NCBI GenBank assembly: GCA_000381565.1 | Contig: KB906724.1 | Coordinates: forward strand, 72,085-136,084 | DNA length: 64,000 bases | Direction: 5' to 3' | Origin: Oxalobacteraceae bacterium AB_14 | GTDB taxonomy: Bacteria; Pseudomonadota; Gammaproteobacteria; Burkholderiales; Burkholderiaceae_D | Part shown: positions 34,134-43,204 of the stretch, piece after piece | How positions within the stretch are numbered: the stretch's first letter is position 1 | How the letters are laid out: each line of letters begins with the position of its first letter | Notes under the pieces: generated by a model | Told to the model about the DNA's origin: nothing | Database searches by the model: none | Seen by the model: the letters and a program-made list of their open reading frames with translations, nothing else | Translations under genes and position numbers: made by a program

Positions 34134-36035
34134 ATGGGTGCAGCAGATATCGCGGCGCCGGTGGCGCCGGTCCTGACCACGACACCGATGGTGGCGTTGC
34201 TGGGCAATCCGAATTGCGGCAAGACCGCGCTGTTCAACCGCCTGACCGGCGCGCGCCAGAAGGTGGCGAACTACGCCGGCGTGACCATCGAGCGCAAGGA
34301 AGGCGCGTTCCAGTCCCCGGCCGGCAACGCCTTCCGCGTGCTCGATTTGCCGGGAGCTTATAGTCTGTCGGCCCATACGCCGGACGAGGCGATCACGCGC
34401 GACGTGGTGGCCGGCCTGCGCGCGGGCGAGCAGTCGCCGGACGTGGTGGTGTGCGTGGTCAACGCCACCAACCTGCGCCTGAACCTGCGGCTGGTGCTGG
34501 AGATCAAGCGCCTCGGCCTGCCGATGATTTTGGCGCTGAACATGGTCGACGTGGCCAGGAAGCGCGGCATCGAGATCGACGCCGAGCGCCTGGCGCAGGA
34601 GCTGGGCATGCCGGTGGTGGAAACCGTGGCGGTGCAGGCCGGCGGCGAGAAGTCGCTGCTGCGCGCGCTGGACGCGATGCTGCCGCTGCGCGCGGTCAAG
34701 CCGCAGCCGCTGTCGGCGATCGACGCGGTCGGCGTGGAAGAGACGCAGCGCGAGGTGCGCCGCATCCTGGCGCTGGTCAGCAGCGACGCCCACGATACCG
34801 GCAACCTGACCGAGAAGATCGACAACGTGGTGCTGCATCCGGTGCTCGGCCCGGTGATCCTGGCGGTGCTGATGTTCCTGGTGTTCCAGGCGGTGTTCAG
34901 CTGGGCCAATGTGCCGATGGATATGATCAAGGCCGGCGTCGACGGCGTCGGCACCATGCTGAAGGGCGCGATGGCCGATGGCCTGCTGCGCAGCCTGCTG
35001 GTCGAGGGCATCCTGGGCGGGGCCGGCAGCGTGCTGGTGTTCCTGCCGCAGATTCTGATTTTGTTCTTCTTCATCCTGATCCTGGAAGACTGCGGCTACC
35101 TGCCGCGCGCGGCCTTCCTGCTGGACCGCCTGATGGGCGGCGTCGGCTTGTCGGGGCGCGCCTTCATACCGCTGCTGTCCAGTTTTGCCTGCGCGATTCC
35201 GGGCGTGATGGCGGCGCGCACCATCCAGAACCCGCGTGACAGGCTGGTGACGATCATGATCGCGCCGCTGATGACGTGTTCGGCGCGGCTGCCGGTGTAT
35301 GCGCTGATCATCGCGGCCTTCATTCCGGATCGCGAGCTGTATGGCTTCATGAGTCTTCAGGGGCTGGTGCTGTTTGTGCTGTACTTCGCCGGCATCGCCT
35401 CGGCGATGGCGGTGGCTTACGTCATGAAGCGCTCAATGGGCTCGAACCACAAGCATCCGCTGATGCTGGAGCTGCCGGCCTACCACTGGCCGCATCTGCA
35501 GAACCTGGCGCTGGGCCTGTGGGAACGCTGCAAGATCTTCCTGTCGCGCGTGGGGACCATCATCCTGACCTTGATGGTGCTGCTGTGGTTCCTGAGCTCC
35601 TTCCCCGGCGCGCCTGAAGGGGCGACGCATCCGGCCATCTACTACAGCATGGCCGGCATCCTGGGGCGCGGGCTGGAATATGTGTTCGCGCCGATCGGCT
35701 TCAACTGGCAGATCTGCATCGCGCTGGTGCCCGGCCTGGCCGCGCGCGAGGTGGCGGTGGGGGCGCTGGGCACGGTGTACGCGCTGTCGCAGAGCGGCGA
35801 GGAACTGGCGCAGTCGCTGACACCGATCATCGCCAGCTCGTGGACCTTGCCGACCGCCTTGTCGCTGCTGGCGTGGTACGTGTTCGCGCCGCAGTGCATG
35901 TCGACGCTGAGCGTGGTGCGGCGCGAGACCAACAGCATCCGCTATCCGCTGATGATGGCCGCTTATATGTTCGCGCTGGCGTACACGGCGTCGTTCCTGA
36001 CTTACCGTATTTCCCTGTTCTTCATCGGAGGCTGA
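34134..36035 (+). CDS. feoB: Ferrous iron transporter B (GTPase-coupled permease)
   Basis: 633-residue inner-membrane Fe2+ uptake protein. N-terminal G domain with P-loop GNPNCGKTALFNRLTG (about 24-39), switch region NYAGVTIERKEG, G3 DLPGAYSL and G4 NMVD; then a helical GDI-like segment and a membrane part with two Gate regions (SFACAIPGVMAARTI...MIAPLMTCSARLPVYALII; LAAREVAVGALGTVYA). Complete. Operon with feoA and a small Cys-rich gene two bases downstream. Confidence 0.96.
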   Translation: MGAADIAAPVAPVLTTTPMVALLGNPNCGKTALFNRLTGARQKVANYAGVTIERKEGAFQSPAGNAFRVLDLPGAYSLSAHTPDEAITRDVVAGLRAGEQSPDVVVCVVNATNLRLNLRLVLEIKRLGLPMILALNMVDVARKRGIEIDAERLAQELGMPVVETVAVQAGGEKSLLRALDAMLPLRAVKPQPLSAIDAVGVEETQREVRRILALVSSDAHDTGNLTEKIDNVVLHPVLGPVILAVLMFLVFQAVFSWANVPMDMIKAGVDGVGTMLKGAMADGLLRSLLVEGILGGAGSVLVFLPQILILFFFILILEDCGYLPRAAFLLDRLMGGVGLSGRAFIPLLSSFACAIPGVMAARTIQNPRDRLVTIMIAPLMTCSARLPVYALIIAAFIPDRELYGFMSLQGLVLFVLYFAGIASAMAVAYVMKRSMGSNHKHPLMLELPAYHWPHLQNLALGLWERCKIFLSRVGTIILTLMVLLWFLSSFPGAPEGATHPAIYYSMAGILGRGLEYVFAPIGFNWQICIALVPGLAAREVAVGALGTVYALSQSGEELAQSLTPIIASSWTLPTALSLLAWYVFAPQCMSTLSVVRRETNSIRYPLMMAAYMFALAYTASFLTYRISLFFIGG

Positions 36036-36037
36036 GC

Positions 36038-36313
36038 ATGTGGCAGCAAGTGATCGTGGGCTTGATCGTGGTGGCGGCGTTGGCGCATTTCTGCACCAAG
36101 TACCTGCCGGCGGCGTTGCGCAGGCAGTTCGTTTACCTGCTGTCGCGGCGCGGCTACGACCAGAATAAACTGGCTAAACTGTTTAACACGAAATCGAGCT
36201 GCGGCGACGGCTGTTCCAGCTGCGGTTCCTGCGACACCACGCCGTCGGCAGCGTCCGACGCGCCCACCTCCGCGCCGCTCAAGCGCGTCATCATGCTGCG
36301 CGTGCAGCGCTGA
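36038..36313 (+). CDS. Small membrane Cys-rich protein of the feo operon
   Basis: 91 residues: one N-terminal transmembrane helix (MWQQVIVGLIVVAALAHFCT), a basic stretch, then a cysteine cluster (SSCGDGCSSCGSCDT, about 54-68). It matches the small FeoB-associated Cys-rich/DUF6587-type proteins that take the place of FeoC. CGGAG precedes the ATG, two bases after feoB. The cysteines might bind iron or an Fe-S cluster; that is inference. Confidence 0.85.
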   Translation: MWQQVIVGLIVVAALAHFCTKYLPAALRRQFVYLLSRRGYDQNKLAKLFNTKSSCGDGCSSCGSCDTTPSAASDAPTSAPLKRVIMLRVQR

Positions 36314-36323
36314 TTCCCTCCTA

Positions 36324-37931
36324 TCAAAGCGGATTGAACGATTCCGCCTGCGCCATCGGCCAGTACAGGCCGAACACCGGCGGCAGGCGTGACAGCTGGC
36401 TGGGATCGAGCAGCTCGCCCGGCTCCAGGTAGGGCAGCAGCGCCGACACCAGCTTGACCTGGTTGGTCGAGATGCGCCGCACCAGGTGGTGCGCCTTCAA
36501 CTGCGACGGGTGCGTCAGGCCGGCGGCGGCGATCAGCTGGGCCAGCGCCTTCAGCGTGTTCTGGTGGAAGTTGGCGACGCGCCGGGTCTTGTCCGGCACC
36601 ACCAGCGCGCGCTGGCGGGTCGGGTCCTGGGTGGCGACGCCGGTCGGGCAGCGGTCGGTGTGGCAGCTCTGCGACTGGATGCAGCCCAGCGCGAACATGA
36701 AGCCGCGCGCCGAGTTGCACCAGTCCGCGCCCAAGGCCAGGATGCGGGCGATGTCGAAGGCGGTGATGATCTTGCCCGAGGCGCCGATCTTGATCTTGTC
36801 GCGCAGGTTGGCGCCCACCAGTGTGTTGTGCACCAGCAGCAGCGCTTCCTGCAGCGGCGTGCCGACGTGGTCGGTGAACTCGAGCGGCGCGGCGCCGGTG
36901 CCGCCCTCGCCGCCGTCGACCACGATGAAGTCGGGCGTGATGCCGGTGGCCAGCATGGCCTTGACGATGCCGAAAAATTCCCACGGGTGGCCGATGGCCA
37001 GCTTGAAGCCGGTCGGCTTGCCGCCGGACAGCGTGCGCAGGCGGTCGATGAAGGCCAGCATCTCCAGCGGCGTGCTGAAGGCCGAGTGCTTGGACGGCGA
37101 GATGCAGTCCTGGCCCATGGGCACGCCGCGGGTGGTGGCGATCTCGATCGTGACCTTGGCGCCGGGCAGCACGCCGCCGTGGCCGGGCTTGGCGCCCTGC
37201 GACATCTTCAGCTCGATCATCTTCACTTGCGGCGTGGTGGCGTTGGCGATGAAGTTCTCCTCGGAGAAGCTGCCGTCGGGGTTGCGGCAGCCGAAGTAGC
37301 CGGAGCCGATTTCCCACACCAGGTCGCCGCCGTGCTGGCGGTGGTAGGGGCTGATGCTGCCTTCGCCGGTGTCGTGCATGAAGCCGCCGGCCTTGGCGCC
37401 GCCGTTCAACGCCAGGATGGCGTTGGCCGACAGCGCGCCAAAGCTCATCGCCGAGATGTTGAACACGCTGGCCGAATACGGTTGCGCGCGCGGGCAGTCC
37501 GGGTGCTTGCCGATCTCGATGCGGAAGTCGTGGTGCTGCTCGGGCGCCGGGCTGATCGAGTGGTTGATCCATTCGTAGCCGGGGGCGTAGACGTCGAGCT
37601 GGGTGCCGAAGGGGCGCTTGTCGGTGTCCATCTTGGCGCGCTGGTAGACGATGCTGCGCTGGTTGCGCGAGAACGGCTCGGCGACGGTGTCGTCCTCCAG
37701 GAAGTACTGGCGGATCTCGGGGCGGATCGATTCGAAGAAGAAGCGGAAGTGCGCCAGGATCGGGTAGTTGCGGCGCAGCGCGCGCCTGGTTTGCAGCAGG
37801 TCGGTGACGCCGACCACCACCAGCGCGGCGGCCAGCAGCGGAATCCACCACGGCGCCGCCAGCGCCAGCGATGCGGCCAGGGTGACGATGGCGGCGTTGA
37901 AGACGAGGTAGCGCGGGGAAAACAGTTTCAT
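36324..37931 (-). CDS. FMN-binding glutamate synthase family protein
   Basis: 535 residues: two N-terminal hydrophobic helices (about 7-45), then a GltB-type FMN barrel (SVFNISAMSFGALSANAI, HDTGEGSISPYHR, VDGGEGGTGAAPLEF) and the Cys segment ALGCIQSQSCHTDRCPTGVATQ of the iron-sulphur site. It lacks the glutaminase and GXGXG domains of full glutamate synthase. Membrane-anchored stand-alone versions are common in proteobacteria; the reaction is not established. Convergent with the feo operon. Confidence 0.9.
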   Translation of the reverse strand: MKLFSPRYLVFNAAIVTLAASLALAAPWWIPLLAAALVVVGVTDLLQTRRALRRNYPILAHFRFFFESIRPEIRQYFLEDDTVAEPFSRNQRSIVYQRAKMDTDKRPFGTQLDVYAPGYEWINHSISPAPEQHHDFRIEIGKHPDCPRAQPYSASVFNISAMSFGALSANAILALNGGAKAGGFMHDTGEGSISPYHRQHGGDLVWEIGSGYFGCRNPDGSFSEENFIANATTPQVKMIELKMSQGAKPGHGGVLPGAKVTIEIATTRGVPMGQDCISPSKHSAFSTPLEMLAFIDRLRTLSGGKPTGFKLAIGHPWEFFGIVKAMLATGITPDFIVVDGGEGGTGAAPLEFTDHVGTPLQEALLLVHNTLVGANLRDKIKIGASGKIITAFDIARILALGADWCNSARGFMFALGCIQSQSCHTDRCPTGVATQDPTRQRALVVPDKTRRVANFHQNTLKALAQLIAAAGLTHPSQLKAHHLVRRISTNQVKLVSALLPYLEPGELLDPSQLSRLPPVFGLYWPMAQAESFNPL

Positions 37932-38082
37932 GGGTGCTCCGGTGGGCGGCTGATGGGGGCAGTGTACTGCTGTTTCTTATGGGAATCCATCGGTCTGTGG
38001 CGGCGCCGGGGCGCAAGTCGGGCAACAATGCTAAGCTAGCGGGATTGCGGCGCACGGCCGTTCTTTTTTTGGGAAGTCCACC

Positions 38083-38754
38083 ATGATCGTCGTCCACCAT
38101 CTGAACAATTCGCGCTCGCAGCGCGTGCTCTGGCTGCTCGAGGAGCTGGGGCTGGCGTACGAGATCGTGCGCTACCAGCGCGACCAGAAGACCATGCTGG
38201 CGCCGCCGGAGCTGCTGGCGATCCACCCGCTGGGCAAGTCGCCGGTGATTGACGACGGCGGCATCGTGGTGGCGGAATCGGGCGCGATCGTCGAGTACCT
38301 GGTCGACACTTACGGCAACGGCCGGCTGGTGCCGCCGGCCGGCACGGCCGAGCGCCGCCGCTGGACCTATTTCCTGCACTACGCCGAAGGCTCGGCGATG
38401 GCGCCGCTGCTGATGAAGCTGATCTTCGACCGGGTCGAGACCAGTCCGGCGCCGTTCTTCGTCAAGCCGATCGCGCGCGGCATCGCGCAGAAGGTCAAGG
38501 CGGGCTACATCCAGCCGCAGATCGAGAAGCACCTGGACTACCTGGAGGCGGAGCTGAACCAGACGCCGTGGTTCGCCGGCGCCGAGTTCAGCGCGGCCGA
38601 TATCCAGATGAGTTTTCCGCTGGAGGCGGCCGCCGCGCGCGGCGGGCTGGACGAGCGCCGTCCGAACCTGATGGCCTTCCTCGAACGCATCCACAGCCGC
38701 CCGGCCTTCCAGCGCGCGCTCGAGCGCGGCGGCCCGTATGAGTTGTTGAAGTAG
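38083..38754 (+). CDS. Glutathione S-transferase
   Basis: 223-residue cytosolic GST with N-terminal thioredoxin-like domain (LNNSRSQRVLWLLEELGLAYE, Ser near the active site; GKSPVIDDG with the cis-Pro; ESGAIVEYLVDTYG) and a helical C-terminal domain (FSAADIQMSFPLEA). It resembles the GstB/beta-class-like group. Divergent from the FMN-binding glutamate synthase gene. Substrate unknown. Confidence 0.92.
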   Translation: MIVVHHLNNSRSQRVLWLLEELGLAYEIVRYQRDQKTMLAPPELLAIHPLGKSPVIDDGGIVVAESGAIVEYLVDTYGNGRLVPPAGTAERRRWTYFLHYAEGSAMAPLLMKLIFDRVETSPAPFFVKPIARGIAQKVKAGYIQPQIEKHLDYLEAELNQTPWFAGAEFSAADIQMSFPLEAAAARGGLDERRPNLMAFLERIHSRPAFQRALERGGPYELLK

Positions 38755-38785
38755 GCCCATGCGTCGCGTCCGGAGTCTGCTGTGT

Positions 38786-38815
38786 ATGGATTCCCGCCTG
38801 CGCGGGAATGACGGT
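38786..38815. repeat. dRS3-like palindromic repeat (copy B)
   Basis: ATTCCCGCCTGCGCGGGAAT at 38790-38809, an exact ATTCCC-N8-GGGAAT palindrome, lies in the 100-base gap between the GST and exonuclease genes. Confidence 0.8.
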
Positions 38816-38860
38816 GGTCGGGTAAAATGATGGATTGAACAAGCCCGGAAGATGTTGAAC

Positions 38861-39637
38861 ATGGGTAGACTCCTCGCCATCGACGGCCTCAATATTGTGC
38901 GCCGCGTCTACGAAGCCAGCCCCGAACCCGATGGTCCCGAGAAGGCCGAGATCGCGCTGCGCCACGCGCTGTCCTCGTTCCGCAAGCTGCTGCACGAGCA
39001 CGAGCCGAGCCACGTGTTGCCGGCCTTCGATTTCGGCGGCAACACCTGGCGCCACGAGCTGTATGCCGGCTACCGCGAGGCGCGCGCGCCGATGCCGTCG
39101 GCGCTGCGCGAGGCGCTGCCGGGCTTCTACGACAAGCTGCGCGGCGTCGGCCTGCATGTGGTGTCGCTGCCGCAGGTGGAGGCGGACGACGTGATCGGCA
39201 CCGTGGTGCTGCGCTGGCTGGCCGACGGCCGCGGCGAAGCCACCGTGGCCAGCACCGACAAGGATTTGCATGGCCTGATCGCGCAGGGCGCCCGCGTGTG
39301 GGACCACTTCAAGGGCGAATGGCACGACCACGCCTGGGTCGAGCGCAAATGGGGCGTGCCGCCGGCGCAGCTGCCGGACCTGCTGGCGCTGATGGGCGAC
39401 GCCACCGATTCCATCCCCGGCGTGTCCAAGGTCGGCGTCAAGAAGGCGGCCAAACTGTTGCGTACTTACGGCACTCTGGACGGGATCATGGCCGGGGCCG
39501 GCATTCTGAAGGATGCGCTGGGCGAAACTCTACGAAAAGAACGCGAAATGCTGTATCTTTCGAGACAATTGGTGCAATTGAAAACGGACGTGCGGGTCGG
39601 CGTGACCTGGAATATGCTGGCCTGGGACAAGACCTGA
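38861..39637 (+). CDS. 5'-3' exonuclease (flap endonuclease, Xni-like)
   Basis: 258-residue member of the 5'-3' exonuclease family (N-terminal domain of Pol I, or Xni). Metal-site acids are visible: IDGLN, FDFGGN, EADDVIG, STDKDL, MGDATDSIPG followed by the helix-hairpin-helix VSKVGVKKAAKLL. ATG 38861 is preferred over 38852, because GGAAG is then spaced correctly. It would process flaps or RNA primers; stand-alone forms are accessory to DNA polymerase I. Confidence 0.9.
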   Translation: MGRLLAIDGLNIVRRVYEASPEPDGPEKAEIALRHALSSFRKLLHEHEPSHVLPAFDFGGNTWRHELYAGYREARAPMPSALREALPGFYDKLRGVGLHVVSLPQVEADDVIGTVVLRWLADGRGEATVASTDKDLHGLIAQGARVWDHFKGEWHDHAWVERKWGVPPAQLPDLLALMGDATDSIPGVSKVGVKKAAKLLRTYGTLDGIMAGAGILKDALGETLRKEREMLYLSRQLVQLKTDVRVGVTWNMLAWDKT

Positions 39638-39665
39638 GCACGCCCACTAAGACAAGGTTTGCAAG

Positions 39666-40103
39666 ATGTTAAAAGCGGTCATTATCGACACCAGCGCCGT
39701 CGCGCGCGGCCTGCTCAACACGGTCCTGCTCGATGGCGGCTATGACGTGGTGGGCCAGACCCACACCTGCGCCAGCGGCCTGGCGCTGCTGATCAAGCAC
39801 AATCCCCACATCGTCTGCATCGCCCGCGAGCAGATCGAGAACGGCGAGGAGGTCGTGCGCGAGATCAAGACCGGCTGGCCGAAGGCGCTGATCTTCATGG
39901 TCTCGAGCGAATTCGACGCCGCCACCATCCAGGCCGCGCACGCGATGGGCGTGAACGGCTTCATCGTCAAGCCGTTCAAGGCCGACACCGTGCTCAATAC
40001 GATACGCAATACCGTGATCGCCATGGTCAAGCGCCAGCGCGCGGCGCTGGCCAGGGATAGTGCCGAAGCCGAGCCTGAAGCCGGCGAGTCCGGCCAGGCT
40101 TAA
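39666..40103 (+). CDS. Stand-alone receiver-domain protein without the phospho-acceptor Asp
   Basis: 145 residues: one response-regulator receiver fold and a short charged tail. The conserved Lys (GFIVKPF) and Ser (MVSSEFD) are present and one of the two N-terminal acids remains (VIIDTSA). At the end of strand 3, where receivers have Asp (PDLVLLD), it reads PHIVCIAREQ, so the phosphorylation site is replaced by Ala/Arg. It is read as a pseudo-receiver that works by binding, not phosphorylation. No kinase gene is adjacent; it follows the exonuclease gene by 28 bases. Confidence 0.8.
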   Translation: MLKAVIIDTSAVARGLLNTVLLDGGYDVVGQTHTCASGLALLIKHNPHIVCIAREQIENGEEVVREIKTGWPKALIFMVSSEFDAATIQAAHAMGVNGFIVKPFKADTVLNTIRNTVIAMVKRQRAALARDSAEAEPEAGESGQA

Positions 40104-40107
40104 CCCG

Positions 40108-40126
40108 CACCCCGGTGGCCGGGGTG
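40108..40126. terminator. Hairpin between convergent genes
   Basis: CACCCCGG (40108-40115) and CCGGGGTG (40119-40126) form a perfect 8-base stem with a 3-base loop between the receiver and mnmA stops. No T-run on either side, so at best a weak bidirectional terminator. Confidence 0.35.
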
Positions 40127-40141
40127 AGGGGCGCCGCTCAA

Positions 40142-41248
40142 TCAGGCGGCGAAGGTCGAGCTGGCGATGATGCCGCCGCCGAGGCAGACGTCGCCGTCGT
40201 ACAGCACGGCCGACTGGCCCGGCGTGACCGCCCATTGGGCATCCATGAACTTCAAGGCGAAATCGGAAGCGCCTTCCGGGGCGATCTCGCACGCCACGTC
40301 GGCCTGGCGGTAGCGGGTCTTGGCCGACAGCGCGCGCGCCGTCGGCGCCTCGCCGGCGACCCAGCTGGCCTGGTCGGCGCGCAGCGTGGCCGACAGCAGC
40401 CACGGATGGTCGTGGCCCTGGACGATGTACAGCGTGTTCTCGGCCACGTCCTTGCGCGCCACGTACCAGGCGTCGCTGCTGCCGTCCGGGTTCTTGTAGG
40501 CCTTCATGCCGCCGACGCCGATGCCCTTGCGCTGGCCCAGCGTGTAGAAGCTCAGGCCGACGTGCTCGCCGACCACCTTGCCGTCCGGCGTCTTCATCGG
40601 GCCCGGCTTGTACGACAGGTAGCGGTTGAGGAATTCGCGGAACGGCCGCTCGCCGATGAAGCAGATGCCGGTCGAATCCTTCTTGGCGGCGTTGGGCAGG
40701 GCCAGCTTCTCGGCGATCTTGCGCACTTCGGTTTTCGGGATTTCGCCCAGCGGGAACAGGGTCTTGGACAACTGCGCCTGGTTCAGGCGGTGCAGGAAGT
40801 AGCTCTGGTCCTTGGTGTGGTCGACCGCCTTGAGCAGCTCGTGGCGGTCGCCGTTCTGGCGCACGCGCGCGTAGTGGCCGGTGGCGATCAGGTCGGCGCC
40901 CAGGTGCATCGCGTGATCCAGAAATGCCTTGAACTTGATTTCGGCGTTGCACAGCACGTCCGGGTTGGGGGTGCGGCCGGCCTGGTATTCGCGCAGGAAG
41001 TCGGCGAACACGCGGTCCTTGTACTCGCTGGCGAAGTTGACCGCCTCGATGTCGACGCCGATGACGTCGGCCACGCTGGCGGCGTCGATCCAGTCCTGGC
41101 GCGTCGAGCAGTATTCGGAATCGTCGTCGTCTTCCCAGTTTTTCATGAACAGGCCGACCACGTCGTAGCCTTGTTCCTTGAGCATCCACGCCGCGACCGA
41201 GGAATCGACCCCGCCCGACATACCGATCACGACTTTTTTCTTGCTCAT
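40142..41248 (-). CDS. mnmA: tRNA 2-thiouridine(34) synthase
   Basis: 368-residue ATP-pyrophosphatase enzyme that thiolates U34 of tRNA Lys, Glu and Gln. PP-loop [12 protein letters not shown] (about 9-20), catalytic Cys in [12 protein letters not shown] and the second Cys in [12 protein letters not shown]. Start at ATG 41248 with AGGAAAG upstream; longer frames run into the neighbour. It starts 14 bases after the NUDIX stop, so the pair forms an operon, an arrangement usual in betaproteobacteria. Confidence 0.96.
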   Translation of the reverse strand: MSKKKVVIGMSGGVDSSVAAWMLKEQGYDVVGLFMKNWEDDDDSEYCSTRQDWIDAASVADVIGVDIEAVNFASEYKDRVFADFLREYQAGRTPNPDVLCNAEIKFKAFLDHAMHLGADLIATGHYARVRQNGDRHELLKAVDHTKDQSYFLHRLNQAQLSKTLFPLGEIPKTEVRKIAEKLALPNAAKKDSTGICFIGERPFREFLNRYLSYKPGPMKTPDGKVVGEHVGLSFYTLGQRKGIGVGGMKAYKNPDGSSDAWYVARKDVAENTLYIVQGHDHPWLLSATLRADQASWVAGEAPTARALSAKTRYRQADVACEIAPEGASDFALKFMDAQWAVTPGQSAVLYDGDVCLGGGIIASSTFAA

Positions 41249-41262
41249 CTTACTTTCCTGCC

Positions 41263-41760
41263 TTATCCATTCGCGGTGCTCACCGCTTCCTTGTACACCG
41301 AGGTGTGGGTTTGTATCAGTTCCAGCGGGGCGCGGCGCCCGGCCAGGTATTCGTCCACGCATTGCAGCACGGTGGGGCTGCGGTGACGGTCGGCGCAGGC
41401 GGCCAGTTCGTCGCGCGTGAGCCACATGGTGCGCAGGATGCCTTCGTCCAGCGGACGGTCATGCCTGGCGCCCGGCACGCCGCAGAAGGTGAAGCGCAGA
41501 TACGTCACTTCCTCGCCGGTGCGGTTGGAGGTGTAGCGCGACATGTACATGCCCACCAGCGCGGTCGGCGTGAAGTCGTGCGCGGTTTCCTCCAGCGTTT
41601 CGCGGATCACGGCCTGCTCCAGCGATTCGTGCGGGTCGAGGTGACCGGCTGGCTGGTTGATGCGGATGCCATCGCTGGTCTCTTCTTCGATCAGCAGGAA
41701 TTTGCCATCTTTTTCGATGATGGCGGCAACAGTAACAGAGGGTTTCCAGATACGCGGCAT
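41263..41760 (-). CDS. NUDIX hydrolase (NudJ-like)
   Basis: 165 residues with a full NUDIX box, [20 protein letters not shown] followed by TA (about 40-61), including the REtLEE metal site. It hydrolyses nucleoside di/triphosphates or related pyrophosphates; the position upstream of mnmA and the GHLDPHE form match E. coli NudJ (YmfB), which acts on thiamin pyrimidine pyrophosphate and nucleotides. Substrate assignment is by analogy only. Confidence 0.9.
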   Translation of the reverse strand: MPRIWKPSVTVAAIIEKDGKFLLIEEETSDGIRINQPAGHLDPHESLEQAVIRETLEETAHDFTPTALVGMYMSRYTSNRTGEEVTYLRFTFCGVPGARHDRPLDEGILRTMWLTRDELAACADRHRSPTVLQCVDEYLAGRRAPLELIQTHTSVYKEAVSTANG

Positions 41761-42065
41761 GAGTCATCCTTGAAAGAGCCGACATTTTAGCCTGTTCCGG
41801 GCTTTTGGTTTGAACCCGCCTGCACGGAAAGGTGGCATCGTATTGAAAAATCGCAAGGTTTGTTGTGTTAATCCGTGTTTGACTGGGCGTTTTGCGCCAA
41901 ATTCAGTGTTTTAGCGGCAATTCATGATAAATAGTAATAAATGATGTGATAAAACCGCTATTTATTGATCATTAGTTATTAAGTATGCTGGGGCCATCGA
42001 GGGGCGATGCTGTCCCGGCAATCCGTGTTAGATTCTAGTCAGTTTATCAATCCTTTGGAGGCACC
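41761..42065. other. AT-rich intergenic region upstream of pntAA
   Basis: 305 bases without a supported gene, divergent between the NUDIX gene and pntAA. The part from about 41860 to 41990 is markedly AT-rich for this genome and includes short inverted repeats (AATAAAT at 41936-41942 with ATTTATT at 41960-41966). It probably contains promoters for both sides, but no clear -35/-10 pair was found. Confidence 0.5.
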
Positions 42066-43178
42066 ATGAGAGTAGGCATACCGGCCGAGACGCGGCCGGG
42101 CGAAACCCGGGTAGCGGCAACGCCCGAGACAGTCAAGAAACTCGCAGCCAAGCATCAAGTGATCGTGCAAGCCGGCGCCGGTTTATCGGCATCGGTCACC
42201 GACGAGGCCTACGCGGCCGCAGGTGCGCAGATCGGCAGCGCGGCGGAAGCCTTTGCTGCGGACGTGGTTTTGAAAGTGCGTGCCCCGAACGCGGAGGAGC
42301 GCGGGCTGCTCGCCGCTGGCACGGTGGTGATCGGCATGTTGAATCCCTTCGACGCCGACAACAACGCGGCGATGGCGGCGGCCGGCTTGCAGGCCTTCGC
42401 GCTGGAGGCGGTGCCGCGCATCACGCGCGCGCAGTCGATGGACGTGCTGTCGTCGCAGGCCAACATCGCCGGCTACAAGGCGGTGATGGTGGCGGCCAAC
42501 ACGTATCAGCGCTTCATGCCGATGCTGATGACCGCGGCCGGCACCGTCAAGGCGGCGCGGGTGCTGATCATGGGCGTGGGTGTGGCCGGTCTGCAGGCGA
42601 TCGCCACCGCCAAGCGTCTGGGCGCGGTGATCGAGGCGTCCGACGTGCGCCCGCCCGTCAAGGAACAGGTCGAGTCGCTGGGCGCCAAGTTCATCGACGT
42701 GCCGTTCCTGACCGACGAGGAGAGGGAAATCGCCAAGGGCGTGGGCGGCTATGCGCGCTCGATGCCGGCCGACTGGATGCGCCGTCAGGCGGAACTGGTG
42801 CATGAACGCGCCAAGCTGGCCGACATCATCATCACCACCGCGCTGATCCCGGGCCGCGCGGCGCCGGTGCTCATTTCCGAGGAGACGGTGAAGGCGATGA
42901 AACCGGGGTCGGTGATCGTCGACCTGGCCGTGTCGCAGGGCGGCAACTGCCCGCTGTCGGAGCTCAATAAAACCGTGGTCAAGCACGGCGTGCACATCGT
43001 CGGCGAGCCGGACCTGGCGACCCTGGTGGCGGCCGACGCGTCGGCGCTGTACGCGCGCAACGTGCTGGACTTCCTCAAGCTGATCATCGACAAGGAAGAC
43101 AAGCTGGTGATCGACCGCGAAGACGAAATCATCAAGGCCACGCTGCTGTGCACCGGCGGCGAGCTGTTACGAAAATAA
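42066..43178 (+). CDS. pntAA: NAD(P) transhydrogenase subunit alpha, part 1
   Basis: 370 residues: domain I (NAD-binding) of proton-translocating transhydrogenase, which drives NADPH formation from NADH. VGIPAETRPGETRVAATPETV at the N terminus, and the dinucleotide fold MGVGVAGLQAIATAKRLGA, are visible. The membrane part of alpha is encoded separately as pntAB, as in other betaproteobacteria and Rhodospirillum. GGAG lies upstream of the ATG. Confidence 0.96.
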   Translation: MRVGIPAETRPGETRVAATPETVKKLAAKHQVIVQAGAGLSASVTDEAYAAAGAQIGSAAEAFAADVVLKVRAPNAEERGLLAAGTVVIGMLNPFDADNNAAMAAAGLQAFALEAVPRITRAQSMDVLSSQANIAGYKAVMVAANTYQRFMPMLMTAAGTVKAARVLIMGVGVAGLQAIATAKRLGAVIEASDVRPPVKEQVESLGAKFIDVPFLTDEEREIAKGVGGYARSMPADWMRRQAELVHERAKLADIIITTALIPGRAAPVLISEETVKAMKPGSVIVDLAVSQGGNCPLSELNKTVVKHGVHIVGEPDLATLVAADASALYARNVLDFLKLIIDKEDKLVIDREDEIIKATLLCTGGELLRK

Positions 43179-43204
43179 GCAGCAAGAAAAATAAGGGGAA
43201 AACA

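Noticed and set aside
39666..40103. ANTAR-type antiterminator
   Set aside because: The start resembles ANTAR regulators (pseudo-receiver), but there is no C-terminal ANTAR helix bundle; the tail is short and acidic.
41761..42065. Possible small RNA or riboswitch before pntAA
   Set aside because: AT-rich with only 7-base inverted repeats; no terminator-like hairpin or known riboswitch core seen.
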